In this document: piece by piece, positions 23,345 through 36,800 of the stretch
Layout: the number at the start of each line of letters is the position of its first letter
How positions within the stretch are numbered: position 1 is the first letter of the stretch
Assembly: GCA_020055645.1 (NCBI GenBank)
Contig: JAECZT010000025.1
Coordinates: forward strand, 34,429-98,428
DNA from: Tomocerus qinae
Taxonomy: Eukaryota; Arthropoda; Collembola; Entomobryomorpha; Tomoceridae
Direction of reading: 5' to 3'
DNA: 64,000 nt
Notes under the pieces: generated by a model
The model's database searches: none
The model's input: the letters and a program-made list of their open reading frames with translations, nothing else
What the model was told of the DNA's origin: nothing
Position numbers and translations under genes: made by a program

Positions 23345-26200
23345 AATCTTGAATTTCAACTATTGAAAAATATTTTTTAAGCTAATTGGCTCGTACAAGT
23401 ATTAAATCATGAATTTCAATTCTTTAAAATTCTTTTTTAAGCTTATTGGCCCGTACAAGTATTAAATCATGAATTTCAACTTTTGAAAATTATTTTTTCA
23501 GCTTTTTGGCTCCTACAAGTATTAAATCATGAATTTCAACTCTTCAAAATTATTTTTTAAGCTTATTGGCTCGTACAAGTGTTGAATCATGAATTTCAAC
23601 TCTTGAAAATTATTTTTTCAGCTTTTTGGCTCCTACAAGTATTAAATCATGAATTTCAACTCTTAAAAATTATTTTTTAAACTTTTTGGCTAGTACAAGT
23701 TTCATAAAAATCAATTAAAACTGCTAAATGTTATTTTTAAGCTTTTTGGCTCGTACAAGTATTAAATCTTGAATTTCAACTATTGAAAAATATTTTTTAA
23801 GCTTTTTGCCTCGTACAAGTATTAAATCATGAATTTCAACTCTTGAAAATTATTTTTTAAACTTTTTGGCTCGTACAAGTATTAAATCATGAATTTCAAC
23901 TCTTGAAAATTATTTTTTAAGCTTTTTGGCTCGTACAAGTATTAAATCATGAATTCCAAATCTTGAAAATTATTTTTTAAGCTTTTTGCCTAGTACAAGT
24001 ATTAAATCATGAATTTCAACTCTTGAAAATTATTTTTTAAGCTTTTTGCCTCGTACAAGTTTCAAAAAAATCATTTAAAACTGCTAAATGTTAATTTTAA
24101 GCTTTTTGGCTCGTACAAGTATTAAATCATTAATTTCAACTCTTGAAAATTATTTTTTAAGCTTTTTGGCTCGTACAAGTATTAAATCATGAATTTCAAC
24201 TCTTGAAAATTCTTTTTTAAGCTTATTGGCCCGTACAAGTATTAAATCATGAATTTCAACTCTTGAAAATTATTTTTTAAGCTTTTTACCTCGTACAAGT
24301 ATTAAATCATGAATTTCAACTCTTGAAAATTATTTTTTTAAGCTTTTTGGCTCGTACAAGTATTAAATCATGAATTTCAACTCTTGAAAATTATTTTTTA
24401 AGCTTTTTGGCTCGTACAAGTATTAAATCATGAATTCCAAATCTTGAAAATTATTTTTTAAGCTTTTTGCCTAGTACAAGTATTAAATCATGAATTTCAA
24501 CTCTTGAAAATTATTTTTTAAGCTTTTTGCCTCGTACAAGTTTCAAAAAAATCATTTAAAACTGCTAAATGTTAATTTTAAGCTTTTTGGCTCGTACAAG
24601 TATTAAATCATTAATTTCAACTCTTGAAAATTATTTTTTAAGCTTTTTGGCTCGTACAAGTTTCAAAAAAATCAATTAAAACTGCTAAATGTTATTTTTA
24701 AGCTTTTTAACTCGTACAAGTATTAAATCATGAATTTCAACTCTTGAAAATTATTTTTTAAGCTTTTTGGCTCCTACAGGTTTCAAAAAAATCAATTAAA
24801 ACTGCTAAATGTTATTTTTAAACTTTTTGGCTATTACAAGTTTCAAAAAAATCAATTAAAACTGGTAAATGTTATTTTTAAATTTTTTGGCTCGTACAAG
24901 CATTAAATCTTGAATTTCAACTATTGAAAAATATTTTTTAAGCTTCTTGGCTCGTACAAGTATTAAATCATGAATTTCAATTCTTGAAAATATTTTTTAA
25001 GCTTTTTGCCTCGTAGAAGTATTAAATCATGAATTTCAACTCTTGAAAATTATTTTTTAAGCTTTTTCGCTTTTACAAGTATTAAAACATGAATTTAAAC
25101 TCTTCAAAATTATTTATTAAGCTTTTTGCCTCCTACAAGTTTAAAAAATCAATTAAAACTGCTAAATGTTATTTTTAAGCCTTTTAGCTCGTACAAGTAT
25201 TAAATCATGACATTCAACCATTGAAAATTATTTTTTAAGCTTTTTGCCTCGTACAAGTATTAAATCATGAATTTCAACTCTTAAAAATTATTTTTTAAGC
25301 TTTTTGGCTCGTACAAGTATTAAATCATGAATTTCAACTCTTGAAAATTATTTTTTAAGCTTTTTGGCTCGTACAAGTATTAAATCATGAATTTCAACTC
25401 TTCAAAATTATTTTTTAAGCTTATTGGCTCGTACAAGTATTAAATCATGAATTTCAACTCTTGAAAATTATTTTTTAAGCTTTTTGGCTCGTACAAGTAT
25501 TAAATCATGAATTTCAACTCTTGAAAATTATTTTTTAAGCTTTTTGGCTCCTACAGGTTTCAAAAAAAATCAATTAAAACTGCTAAATGTTATTTTTAAG
25601 CTTTTTAGCTCGTACAAGTATTAAATCATGAATTTCAACCATTGAAAATTATTTTTTAAGCTTTTTGCCTCGTACAAGTATTAAATCATGAATTTCAACT
25701 CTTAAAAATTATTTTTTTAAGCTTTTTGGCTCGTACAAGTATTAAATCATGAATTTCAACTCTTGAAAATTATTTTTTAAGCTTTTTGGCTCCTACAGGT
25801 TTCAAAAAAAATCAATTAAAACTGCTTAATGTTATTTTTAAACTTTTTGGCTCGTACAAGTTTCAAAAAAATTAATTAAAACTGGTAAATGTTATTTTTA
25901 AATTTTTTGGCTCGTACAAGCATTAAATCTTGAATTTCATTTCTTGAAAAATATTTTTTAAGCTTTTTGCCTCGTACAAGTATTAAATCATGAATTTCAT
26001 TTCTTGAAAATTATTTTTTAAGCTTTTTGGCTCGTACAAGTATTAAATCATGAATTTCAACTCTTGAAAATTATTTTTTAAGCTTATTGGCTCGTACAAG
26101 TATTAAATCATGAATTTCAACTCTTGAAAATTATTTTTTAAGCTTTTTGGCTCGTACAAGTATTAAATCAAGAATTTCAACTCTTCAAAATTATTTTTTA
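23345..26200 (+). repeat. ~2.94 kb tandem duplication, copy 2
   Basis: This is the direct second copy of the preceding block. It differs in two ways. Near 24,990 a T/A run is shortened (TTGAAAATATTTTTT). At 25,060-25,150 there is a small cluster of unusual changes: GCTTTTTCGCTTTTACAAG, ATTAAAACATGAATTTAAAC, TATTTATTAAGC and a B unit shortened to GTTTAAAAAATCAATT, at a point where copy 1 has ordinary units (about 22,120-22,205). The copy ends near 26,180, where it runs on into AAATCAAGAATTTC and AAATCATGAAATTC units that copy 1 lacks. Confidence 0.85.
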
Positions 26201-28740
26201 AGCTTATTGGCTCGTACAAGTATTAAATCATGAAATTCAACTCTTGAAAATTATTTTTTAAGCTTTTTGGCTCGTACAAGTATTAAATCATGAATTTCAA
26301 CTCTTGAAAATTATTTTTTAAGCTTATTGGCTCGTACAAGTATTAAATCCTGAATTTCAACTCTTGAAAATTATTTTTAAACTTTTTGGCTCGTACAAGT
26401 TTCAAAAAAATTAATAAAAAATGGTAAATGTTATTTTTAAATTTTTTGGCTCGTACAAGCATTAAATCTTGAATTTCATTTCTTGAAAAATATTTTTTAA
26501 GCTTTTTGCCTCGTACAAGTATTAAATCATGAATTTCAACTCTTGAAAATTATTTTTTAAGCTTTTTGGCTCGTACAAGTATTAAATCATGAATTTCAAC
26601 TCTTGAAAATTATTTTTTAAGCTTTTTGGCTCCTACAGGTTTCAAAAAAAATCAATTAAAACTGCTAAATGTTATTTTTAAATTTTTTGGCTCGTACAAG
26701 CATTAAATCTTGAATTTCAACTCTTGAAAAATATTTTTTAAGACTTTTGCCTCGTACAAGTATTAAATCATGAATTTCAACTCTTGAAAATTATTTTTTA
26801 AGCTTTTTGACTCGTACAAGTTTCAAAAAAATCAATTAAAACTGCTAAATGTTATTTTTAAGCTTTTTAGCTCGTACAAGTATTAAATCATGAATTTCAA
26901 CGATTGAAAATTATTTTTTAAGCTTTTTGCCTCGTACAAGTCTTAAATCATGAATTTCAACTCTTGAAAATTATTTTTTAAGCTTTTTGCCTCATACAAG
27001 TATTAAATCATGAATTTCAACTCTTGAAAATTATTTTTTAAGCTTGTTGGCTCGTACAAGTCTTAAATCATGAATTTCAACTCTTGAAAATTATTTTTTA
27101 AGCTTTTTGCCTCGTACAAGTATTAAATCATGAATTTCAACTCTTGAAAATTATTTTTTAAGCTTTTTGGCTCGTACAAGTATTAAATCATGAATTTCAA
27201 CTCTTGAAAATTATTTTTTAAGCTTTTTGGCTCGTACAAGTATTAAATCATGAATTTCAACTCTTCAAAATTATTTTTTAAGCTTTTTGGCTCCTACAGG
27301 TTTCAAAAAAAATCAATTAAAACTGCTAAATGTTATTTTTAAGCTTTTTAGCTCGTACAAGTATTAAATCATGAATTTCAACCATTGAAAATTATTTTTT
27401 AAGCTTTTTGCCTCGTACAAGTATTAAATCATGAATTTCAACTCTTAAAAATTATTTTTTTAAGCTTTTTGGCTCGTACAAGTATTAAATCATGAATTTC
27501 AACTCTTGAAAATTATTTTTTAAGCTTTTTGGCTCGTACAAGTATTAAATCATGAATTTCAACTCTTCAAAATTATTTTTTAAGCTTATTGGCTCGTACA
27601 AGTATTAAATCATGAATTTCAACTCTTGAAAATTATTTTTTAAGCTTTTTGGCTCCTACAGGTTTCAAAAAAAATCAATTAAAACTGCTAAATGTTATTT
27701 TTAAACTTTTTGGCTCGTACAAGTTTCAAAAAAATTAATTAAAACTGGTAAATGTTATTTTTAAATTTTTTGGCTCGTACAAGCATTAAATCTTGAATTT
27801 CATTTCTTGAAAAATATTTTTTAAGCTTTTTGCCTCGTACAAGTATTAAATCATGAATTTCATTTCTTGAAAATTATTTTTTAAGCTTTTTGGCTCGTAC
27901 AAGTATTAAATCATGAATTTCAACTCTTGAAAATTATTTTTTAAGCTTATTGGCTCCTACAGGTTTCAAAAAAAATCAATTAAAACTGCTAAATGTTATT
28001 TTTAAACTTTTTGGCTCGTACAAGTTTCAAAAAAATTAATTAAAACTGGCAAATGTTATTTTTAAATTTTTTGGCTCGTACAAGCATTAAATCTTGAATT
28101 TCAACTCTTGAAAAATATTTTTTAAGACTTTTGCCTCGTACAAGTATTAAATCATGAATTTCAACTCTTGAAAATTATTTTTTAAGCTTTTTGACTCGTA
28201 CAAGTTTCAAAAAAATCAATTAAAACTGCTAAATGTTATTTTTAAGCTTTTTAGCTCGTACAAGTATTAAATCATGAATTTCAACGATTGAAAATTATTT
28301 TTTAAGCTTTTTGCCTCGTACAAGTCTTAAATCATGAATTTCAACTCTTGAAAATTATTTTTTAAGCTTTTTGCCTCATACAAGTATTAAATCATGAATT
28401 TCAACTCTTGAAAATTATTTTTTAAGCTTTTTGCCTCATACAAGTATTAAATCATGAATTTCAACTCTTGAAAATTATTTTTTAAGCTTTTTGCCTCGTA
28501 CAAGTATTAAATCATGAATTTCAACTCTTGAAAATTATTTTTTTAAGCTTTTTGGCTCGTACAAGTATTAAATCATGAATTTCAACCCTTGAAAATTATT
28601 TTTTAAGCTTTTTGGCTCGTACAAGTATTAAATCATGAATTTCAACTCTTCAAAATTATTTTTTAAGCTTATTGGCTCGTACAAGTATTAAATCATGAAT
28701 TTCAACTCTTGAAAATTATTTTTTAAGCTTTTTGGCTCGT
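26201..28740 (+). repeat. Right-zone block with 1,386 bp repeat
   Basis: Ordinary A and B units of the right-zone type. A run of variants recurs at 1,386 bp (23 monomers): AAGACTTTTGCC at about 26,741 and 28,127, TTTTTGACTCG, TTCAACGATTG at about 26,901 and 28,285, AAGTCTTAAATC and GCCTCATACAAG. The match covers about 26,697-27,000 and 28,083-28,390 and then breaks. The same short cassette recurs further on in the window (see findings). No gene or unique sequence is present. Confidence 0.8.
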
Positions 28741-31020
28741 ACAAGTATTAAATCATGAATTTCAACTCTTGAAAATTATTTTTTAAGCTTATTGGCTCGT
28801 ACAAGTATTAAATCACGAATTTCAACTCTTGAAAATTATTTTTTAAGCTTATTGGCTCGTACAAGTATTAAATCATGAATTTCAACTCTTGAAAATTATT
28901 TTTTAAGCTTTTTGGCTCGTACAAGTATTAAATCAAGAATTTCAACTCTTCCATATTATTTTTTAAGCTTATTGGCTCGTACAAGTATTAAATCATGAAA
29001 TTCAACTCTTGAAAATTATTTTTTAAGCTTTTTGGCTCGTACAAGTATTAAATCATGAATTTCAACTCTTGAAAATTATTTTTTAAGCTTATTGGCTCGT
29101 ACAAGTATTAAATCATGAATTTCAACTCTTGAAAATTATTTTTAAACTTTTTGGCTCGTACAAGTTTCAAAAAAATTAATAAAAAATGGTAAATGTTATT
29201 TTTAAATTTTTTGGCTCGTACAAGCATTAAATCTTGAATTTCAACTATTGAAAAATATTTTTTAAGCTTATTGGCTCGTACAAGTATTAAATCATGAATT
29301 TCAATTCTTTAAAATTCTTTTTTAAGCTTTTTGGCTCGTACAAGTATTAAATCATGAATTTCAACTCTTCAAAATTATTTTTTAAGCTTATTGGCTCGTA
29401 CAAGTATTAAATCATGAATTTCAACTCTTGAAAATTATTTTTTAAGCTTTTTGGCTCGTACAAGTATTAAATCATGAATTTCAACTCTTGAAAATTATTT
29501 TTTAAGCTTTTTGGCTCGTACAAGTATTAAATCATGAATTTCAACTCTTGAAAATTATTTTTTAAGCTTTTTGGCTCGTACAAGTATTAAATCATGAATT
29601 TCAACTCTTGAAAATTATTTTTTAAGCTTTTTGGCTCCTACAGGTTTCAAAAAAAATCAATTAAAACTGCTAAATGTTATTTTTAAACTTTTTGGCTCGT
29701 ACAAGTTTCAAAAAAATTAATTAAAACTGGTAAATGTTATTTTTAAATTTTTTGGCTCGTACAAGCATTAAATCTTGAATTTCAACTCTTGAAAATTATT
29801 TTTTAAGCTTTTTGGCTCGTACAAGTATTAAATCATGAATTTCATTTCTTGAAAATTATTTTTTAAGCTTTTTGGCTCGTACAAGTATTAAATCATGAAT
29901 TTCAACTCTTGAAAATTATTTTTTAAGGTTATTGGCTCGTACAAGTATTAAATCACGAATTTCAACTCTTGAAAATTATTTTTTAAGCTTATTGGCTCGT
30001 ACAAGTATTAAATCATGAATTTCAACTCTTGAAAATTATTTTTTAAGCTTTTTGGCTCGTACAAGTATTAAATCAAGAATTTCAACTCTTCCATATTATT
30101 TTTTAAGCTTATTGGCTCGTACAAGTATTAAATCATGAAATTCAACTCTTGAAAATTATTTTTTAAGCTTTTTGGCTCGTACAAGTATTAAATCATGAAT
30201 TTCAACTCTTGAAAATTATTTTTTAAGCTTATTGGCTCGTACAAGTATTAAATCATGAATTTCAACTCTTGAAAATTATTTTTAAACTTTTTGGCTCGTA
30301 CAAGTTTCAAAAAAATTAATAAAAAATGGTAAATGTTATTTTTAAATTTTTTGGCTCGTACAAGCATTAAATCTTGAATTTCAACTCTTGAAAAATATTT
30401 TTTAAGCTTATTGGCTCGTACAAGTATTAAATCATGAATTTCAAATCTTGAAAATTATTTTTTAAGCTTTTTGCCTCGTACAAGTTTCAAAAAAATCATT
30501 TAAAACTGCTAAATGTTATTTTTAAGCTTTTTGGCTCGTACAAGTATTAAATCATGAATTCCAAATCTTGAAAATTATTTTTTAAGCTTTTTGCCTCGTA
30601 CAAGTATTAAATCATGAATTTCAATTCTTTAAAATTCTTTTTTAAGCTTTTTGGCTCGTACAAGTATTAAATCATGAATTTCAACTCTTCAAAATTATTT
30701 TTTAAGCTTATTGGCTCGTACAAGTATTAAATCATGAATTTCAACTCTTGAAAATTATTTTTTAAGCTTTTTGGCTCGTACAAGTATTAAATCATGAATT
30801 TCAACTCTTGAAAATTATTTTTTAAGCTTTTTGGCTTCTACAGGTTTCAAAAAAAATCAATTAAAACTGCTAAATGTTATTTTTAAGCCTTTTAGCTCGT
30901 ACAAGTATTAAATCATGAATTTCAACCATTGAAAATTATTTTTTAAGCTTTTTGGCTCGTACAAGTATTAAATCATGAATTTCAACTCTTAAAAATTATT
31001 TTTTAAGCTTTTTGGCTCGT
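28741..31020 (+). repeat. 1,140 bp (19-monomer) duplication
   Basis: 28,741-29,280 and 29,881-30,420 are nearly identical at an exact offset of 1,140 bp. Markers are AAATCACGAATTTC (28,801 and 29,941), the otherwise unseen CTCTTCCATATT (28,921 and 30,061), AAATCATGAAATTC and TTAATAAAAAATGG. I see two differences over 540 bp: AAGCTTATT against AAGGTTATT near 28,790/29,930, and CAACTATTG against CAACTCTTG near 29,243/30,383. After 30,420 the second copy carries 180 extra bases, then resumes with the TTCTTTAAAATTC unit (29,281 matches 30,601). Confidence 0.87.
30421..30600 (+). repeat. 180 bp patch of left-zone monomers inside the right zone
   Basis: Three monomers break the colinearity of the 1,140 bp duplication. 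They are an A unit with TTCAAATCTTG, a B unit with ATCATTTAAAACTG, and an A unit with GAATTCCAAATCTTG, each followed by GCCTCG or GGCTCG. This is the variant set typical of the left zone (for example 19,001-19,100), and I did not notice the TCCAAATCTTG form elsewhere beyond about 24.4 kb. The length is exactly three units. Gene conversion or a small ectopic insertion from left-type sequence is the natural reading, but the mechanism is inference. Confidence 0.75.
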
Positions 31021-31260
31021 ACAAGTATTAAATCATGAATTTCAACTCTTGAAAATTATTTTTTAAGCTTTTTGGCTCGTACAAGTATTAAATCATGAAT
31101 TTCAACTCTTCAAAATTATTTTTTAAGCTTATTGGCTCGTACAAGTATTAAATCATGAATTTCAACTCTTGAAAATTATTTTTTAAGCTTTTTGGCTCGT
31201 ACAAGTATTAAATCATGAATTTCAACTCTTGAAAATTATTTTTTAAGCTTTTTGGCTCCT

Positions 31261-33890
31261 AAAGGTTTCAAAAAAAATCAATTAAAACTGCTAAATGTTA
31301 TTTTTAAACTTTTTGGCTCGTACAAGTTTAAAAATTAATTAAAACTGGTAAATGTTATTTTTAAATTTTTTGGCTCGTACAAGCATTAAATCTTGAATTT
31401 CATTTCTTGAAAAATATTTTTTAAGCTTTTTGCCTCGTACAAGTATTAAATCATGAATTTCATTTCTTGAAAATTATTTTTTAAGCTTTTTGGCTCGTAC
31501 AAGTATTAAATCATGAATTTCAACTCTTGAAAATTATTTTTTAAGCTTATTGGCTCGTACAAGTATTAAATCAAGAATTTCAACTCTTCAAAATTATTTT
31601 TTAAGCTTATTGGCTCGTACAAGTATTAAATCATGAAATTCAACTCTTGAAAATTATTTTTTAAGCTTTTTGGCTCGTACAAGTATTAAATCATGAATTT
31701 CAACTCTTGAAAATTATTTTTTAAGCTTATTGGCTCGTACAAGTATTAAATCATGAATTTCAACTCTTGAAAATTATTTTTAAACTTTTTGGCTCGTACA
31801 AGTTTCAAAAAAATTAATAAAAAATGGTAAATGTTATTTTTAAATATTTTGGCTCGTACAAGCATTAAATCTTGAATTTCATTTCTTGAAAAATATTTTT
31901 TAAGCTTTTTGCCTCGTACAAGTATTAAATCATGAATTTCAACTCTTGAAAATTATTTTTTAAGCTTTTTGGCTCGTACAAGTATTAAATCATGAATTTC
32001 AACTCTTGAAAATTATTTTTTAAGCTTTTTGGCTCCTACAGGTTTCAAAAAAAATCAATTAAAACTGCTAAATGTTATTTTTAAACTTTTTGGCTCGTAC
32101 AAGTTTAAAAAATAATTAAAACTGGCAAATGTTATTTTTAAATTTTTTGGCTCGTACAAGCATTAAATCTTGAATTTCAACTCTTGAAAAATATTTTTTA
32201 AGACTTTTGCCTCGTACAAGTATTAAATCATGAATTTCAACTCTTGGAAATTATTTTTTAAGCTTTTTGACTCGTACAAGTTTCAAAAAAATCAATTAAA
32301 ACTGCTAAATGTTATTTTTAAGCTTTTTAGCTCGTACAAGTATTAAATCATGAATTTCAACGATTGAAAATTATTTTTTAAGCTTTTTGCCTCGTACAAG
32401 TCTTAAATCATGAATTTCAACTCTTGAAAATTATTTTTTAAGCTTTTTGCCTCATACAAGTATTAAATCATGAATTTCAACTCTTGAAAATTATTTTTTA
32501 AGCTTTTTGCCTCATACAAGTATTAAATCATGAATTTCAACTCTTGAAAATTATTTTTTAAGCTTTTTGGCTCCTAAAGGTTTCAAAAAAAATCAATTAA
32601 AACTGCTAAATGTTATTTTTAAACTTTTTGGCTCGTACAAGTTTCAAAAAAATTAATTAAAACTGGTAAATGTTATTTTTAAATTTTTTGGCTCGTACAA
32701 GCATTAAATCTTGAATTTCATTTCTTGAAAAATATTTTTTAAGCTTTTTGCCTCGTACAAGTATTAAATCATGAATTTCATTTCTTGAAAATTATTTTTT
32801 AAGCTTTTTGGCTCGTACAAGTATTAAATCATGAATTTCTACTCTTGAAAATTATTTTTTAAGCTTATTGGCTCGTACAAGTATTAAATCAAGAATTTCA
32901 ACTCTTCAAAATTATTTTTTAAGCTTATTGGCTCGTACAAGTATTAAATCATGAAATTCAACTCTTGAAAATTATTTTTTAAGCTTTTTGGCTCGTACAA
33001 GTATTAAATCATGAATTTCAACTCTTGAAAATTATTTTTTAAGCTTATTGGCTCGTACAAGTATTAAATCATGAATTTCAACTCTTGAAAATTATTTTTA
33101 AACTTTTTGGCTCGTACAAGTTTCAAAAAAATTAATAAAAAATGGTAAATGTTATTTTTAAATTTTTTGGCTCGTACAAGCATTAAATCTTGAATTTCAT
33201 TTCTTGAAAAATATTTTTTAAGCTTTTTGCCTCGTACAAGTATTAAATCATGAATTTCAACTCTTGAAAATTATTTTTTAAGCTTTTTGGCTCGTACAAG
33301 TATTAAATCATGAATTTCAACTCTTGAAAATTATTTTTTAAGCTTTTTGCCTCGTACAAGTTTAAAAAATAATTAAAACTGCTAAATGTTATTTTTAAAC
33401 TTTTTGGCTCGTACAAGTTTCAAAAAAATTAATTAAAACTGGCAAATGTTATTTTTAAATTTTTTGGCTCGTACAAGCATTAAATCTTGAATTTCAACTC
33501 TTGAAAAATATTTTTTAAGACTTTTGCCTCGTACAAGTATTAAATCATGAATTTCAACTCTTGGAAATTATTTTTTAAGCTTTTTGACTCGTACAAGTTT
33601 CAAAAAAATCAATTAAAACTGCTAAATGTTATTTTTAAGCTTTTTAGCTCGTACAAGTATTAAATCATGAATTTCAACGATTGAAAATTATTTTTTAAGC
33701 TTTTTGCCTCGTACAAGTCTTAAATCATGAATTTCAACTCTTGAAAATTATTTTTTAAGCTTTTTGCCTCATACAAGTATTAAATCATGAATTTCAACTC
33801 TTGAAAATTATTTTTTAAGCTTTTTGCCTCATACAAGTATTAAATCATGAATTTCAACTCTTGAAAATTATTTTTTAAGCTTGTTGGCTC
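31261..33890 (+). repeat. ~1.32 kb (22-monomer) tandem duplication
   Basis: Two copies run from about 31,261 and from about 32,576. Linked markers at an offset of 1,315-1,318 bp are CTCCTAAAGG (31,256 and 32,571), AAGACTTTTGCC (32,201 and 33,519), CTCTTGGAAATT (about 32,241 and 33,559), TTCAACGATTG (32,359 and 33,678) and two successive GCCTCATACAAG units. The B unit with a 3 bp deletion (GTTTAAAAATTAATT at 31,326; GTTTAAAAAATAATT at 32,102 and 33,359) sits in this block. The small offset drift comes from such indels. No other content is seen. Confidence 0.85.
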
Positions 33891-36800
33891 GTACAAGTCT
33901 TAAATCATGAATTTCAACTCTTGAAAATTATTTTTTAAGCTTTTTGCCTCGTACAAGTATTAAATCATGAATTTCAACTCTTGAAAATTATTTTTTTAAG
34001 CTTTTTGGCTCGTACAAGTATTAAATCATGAATTTCAACTCGTGAAAATTATTTTTTAAGCTTTTTGGCTCGTACAAGTATTAAATCATGAATTTCAACT
34101 CTTCAAAATTATTTTTTAAGCTTTTTGGCTCCTACAGGTTTCAAAAAAAATCAATTAAAACTGCTAAATGTTATTTTTAAGCTTTTTAGCTCGTACAAGT
34201 ATTAAATCATGAATTTCAACCATTGAAAATTATTTTTTAAGCTTTTTGCCTCGTACAAGTATTAAATCATGAATTTCAACTCTTAAAAATGATTTTTTTA
34301 AGCTTTTTGGCTCGTACAAGTATTAAATCATGAATTTCAACTCTTGAAAATTATTTTTTAAGCTTTTTGGCTCGTACAAGTATTAAATCATGAATTTCAA
34401 CTCTTCAAAATTATTTTTTAAGCTTATTGGCTCGTACAAGTATTAAATCATGAATTTCAACTCTTGAAAATTATTTTTTAAGCTTTTTGGCTCGTACAAG
34501 TATTAAATCATGAATTTCAACTCTTGAAAATTATTTTTTAAGCTTTTTGGCTCCTACAGGTTTCAAAAAAAATCAATTAAAACTGCTAAATGTTATTTTT
34601 AAACTTTTTGGCTCGTACAAGTTTCAAAAAAATTAATTAAAACTGGTAAATGTTATTTTTAAATTTTTTGGCTCGTACAAGCATTAAATCTTGAATTTCA
34701 TTTCTTGAAAAATATTTTTTAAGCTTTTTGCCTCGTACAAGTATTAAATCATGAATTTCATTTCTTGAAAATTATTTTTTAAGCTTTTTGGCTCGTACAA
34801 GTATTAAATCATGAATTTCAACTCTTGAAAATTATTTTTTAAGCTTTTTGGCTCGTACAAGCATTAAATCTTGAATTTCATTTCTTGAAAAATATTTTTT
34901 AAGCTTTTTGCCTCGTACAAGTATTAAATCATGAATTTCAACTCTTGAAAATTATTTTTTAAGCTTTTTGGCTCGTACAAGTATTAAATCATGAATTTCA
35001 ACTCTTGAAAATTATTTTTTAAGCTTTTTGGCTCCTACAGGTTTCAAAAAAAATCAATTAAAACTGCTAAATGATATTTTTAAACTTTTTGGCTCGTACA
35101 AGTTTCAAAAAAATTAATTAAAACTGGCAAATGTTATTTTTAAATTTTTTGGCTCGTACAAGCATTAAATCTTGAATTTCAACTCTTGAAAAATATTTTT
35201 AAGACTTTTGCCTCGTACAAGTATTAAATCATGAATTTCAACTCTTGAAAATTATTTTTTAAGCTTTTTGACTCGTACAAGTTTCAAAAAAATCAATTAA
35301 AACTGCTAAATGTTATTTTTAAGCTTTTTAGCTCGTACAAGTATTAAATCATGAATTTCAACGATTGAAAATTATTTTTTAAGCTTTTTGCCTCGTACAA
35401 GTCTTAAATCATGAATTTCAACTCTTGAAAATTATTTTTTAAGCTTTTTGCCTCATACAAGTATTAAATCATGAATTTCAACACTTAAAAATTATTTTTT
35501 AAGCTTTTTGGCTCGTACAAGTATTAAATCATGAATTTCAATTCTTGAAAATATTTTTTAAGCTTTTTGCCTCGTAGAAGTATTAAATCATGAATTTCAA
35601 CTCTTGAAAATTATTTTTTAAGCTTTTTGGCTCGTACAAGTATTAAATCCTGAATTTCAACTCTTGAAAATTATTTTTTAAGCTTTTTGGCTCGTACAAG
35701 TATTAAATCATGAATTTCAACTCTTCAAAATTATTTTTTAAGCTTATTGGCTCGTACAAGTATTAAATCATGAATTTCAACTCTTGAAAATTATTTTTTA
35801 AGCTTTTTGGTTCGTACAAGTATTAAATCATGAATTTCAACTCTTGAAAATTATTTTTTAAGCTTTTTGGCTCCTACAGGTTTCAAAAAAAATCAATTAA
35901 AACTGCTAAATGTTATTTTTAAACTTTTTGGCTCGTACAAGTTTCAAAAAAATTAATTAAAACTGGTAAATGTTATTTTTAAATTTTTTGGCTCGTACAA
36001 GCATTAAATCTTGAATTTCATTTCTTGAAAAATATTTTTTAAGCTTTTTGCCTCGTACAAGTATTAAATCATGAATTTCAACTCCTGAAAATTATTTTTT
36101 AAGCTTTTTGGCTCGTACAAGTATTAAATCATGAATTTCAACTCTTGAAAATTATTTTTTAAGCTTTTTGTCTCGTACAAGTATTAAATCACGAATTTCA
36201 ACTCTTGAAAATTATTTTTTAAGCTTTTTGGCTCCTACAGGTTTCAAAAAAAATCAATTAAAACTGCTAAATGTTATTTTTAAGCTTTTTAGCTCGTACA
36301 AGTATTAAATCATGAATTTCAACCATTGAAAATTATTTTTTAAGCTTTTTGCCTCGTACAAGTATTAAATCATGAATTTCAACTTTTAAAAATTATTTTT
36401 TTAAGCTTTTTGGCTCGTACAAGTATTAAATCATGAATTTCAACTCTTGAAAATTATTTTTTTAACTTTTTGGCTCGTACAAGTATTAAATCATGAATTT
36501 CAACTCTTCAAAATTATTTTTTAAGCTTATTGGCTCGTACAAGCATTAAATCATGAATTTCAACTCTTGAAAATTATTTTTTAAGCTTTTTGGCTCGTAC
36601 AAGTATTAAATCATGAATTTCGACTCTTGAAAATTATTTTTTAAGCTTTTTGGCTCCTACAGGTTTCAAAAAAAATCAATTAAAACTGCTAAATGTTATA
36701 TTTAAACTTTTTGGCTCGTACAAGTTTCAAAAAAATTAATTAAAACTGGTAAATGTTATTTTTAAATTTTTTGGCTCGTACAAGCATTAAATCTTGAATT

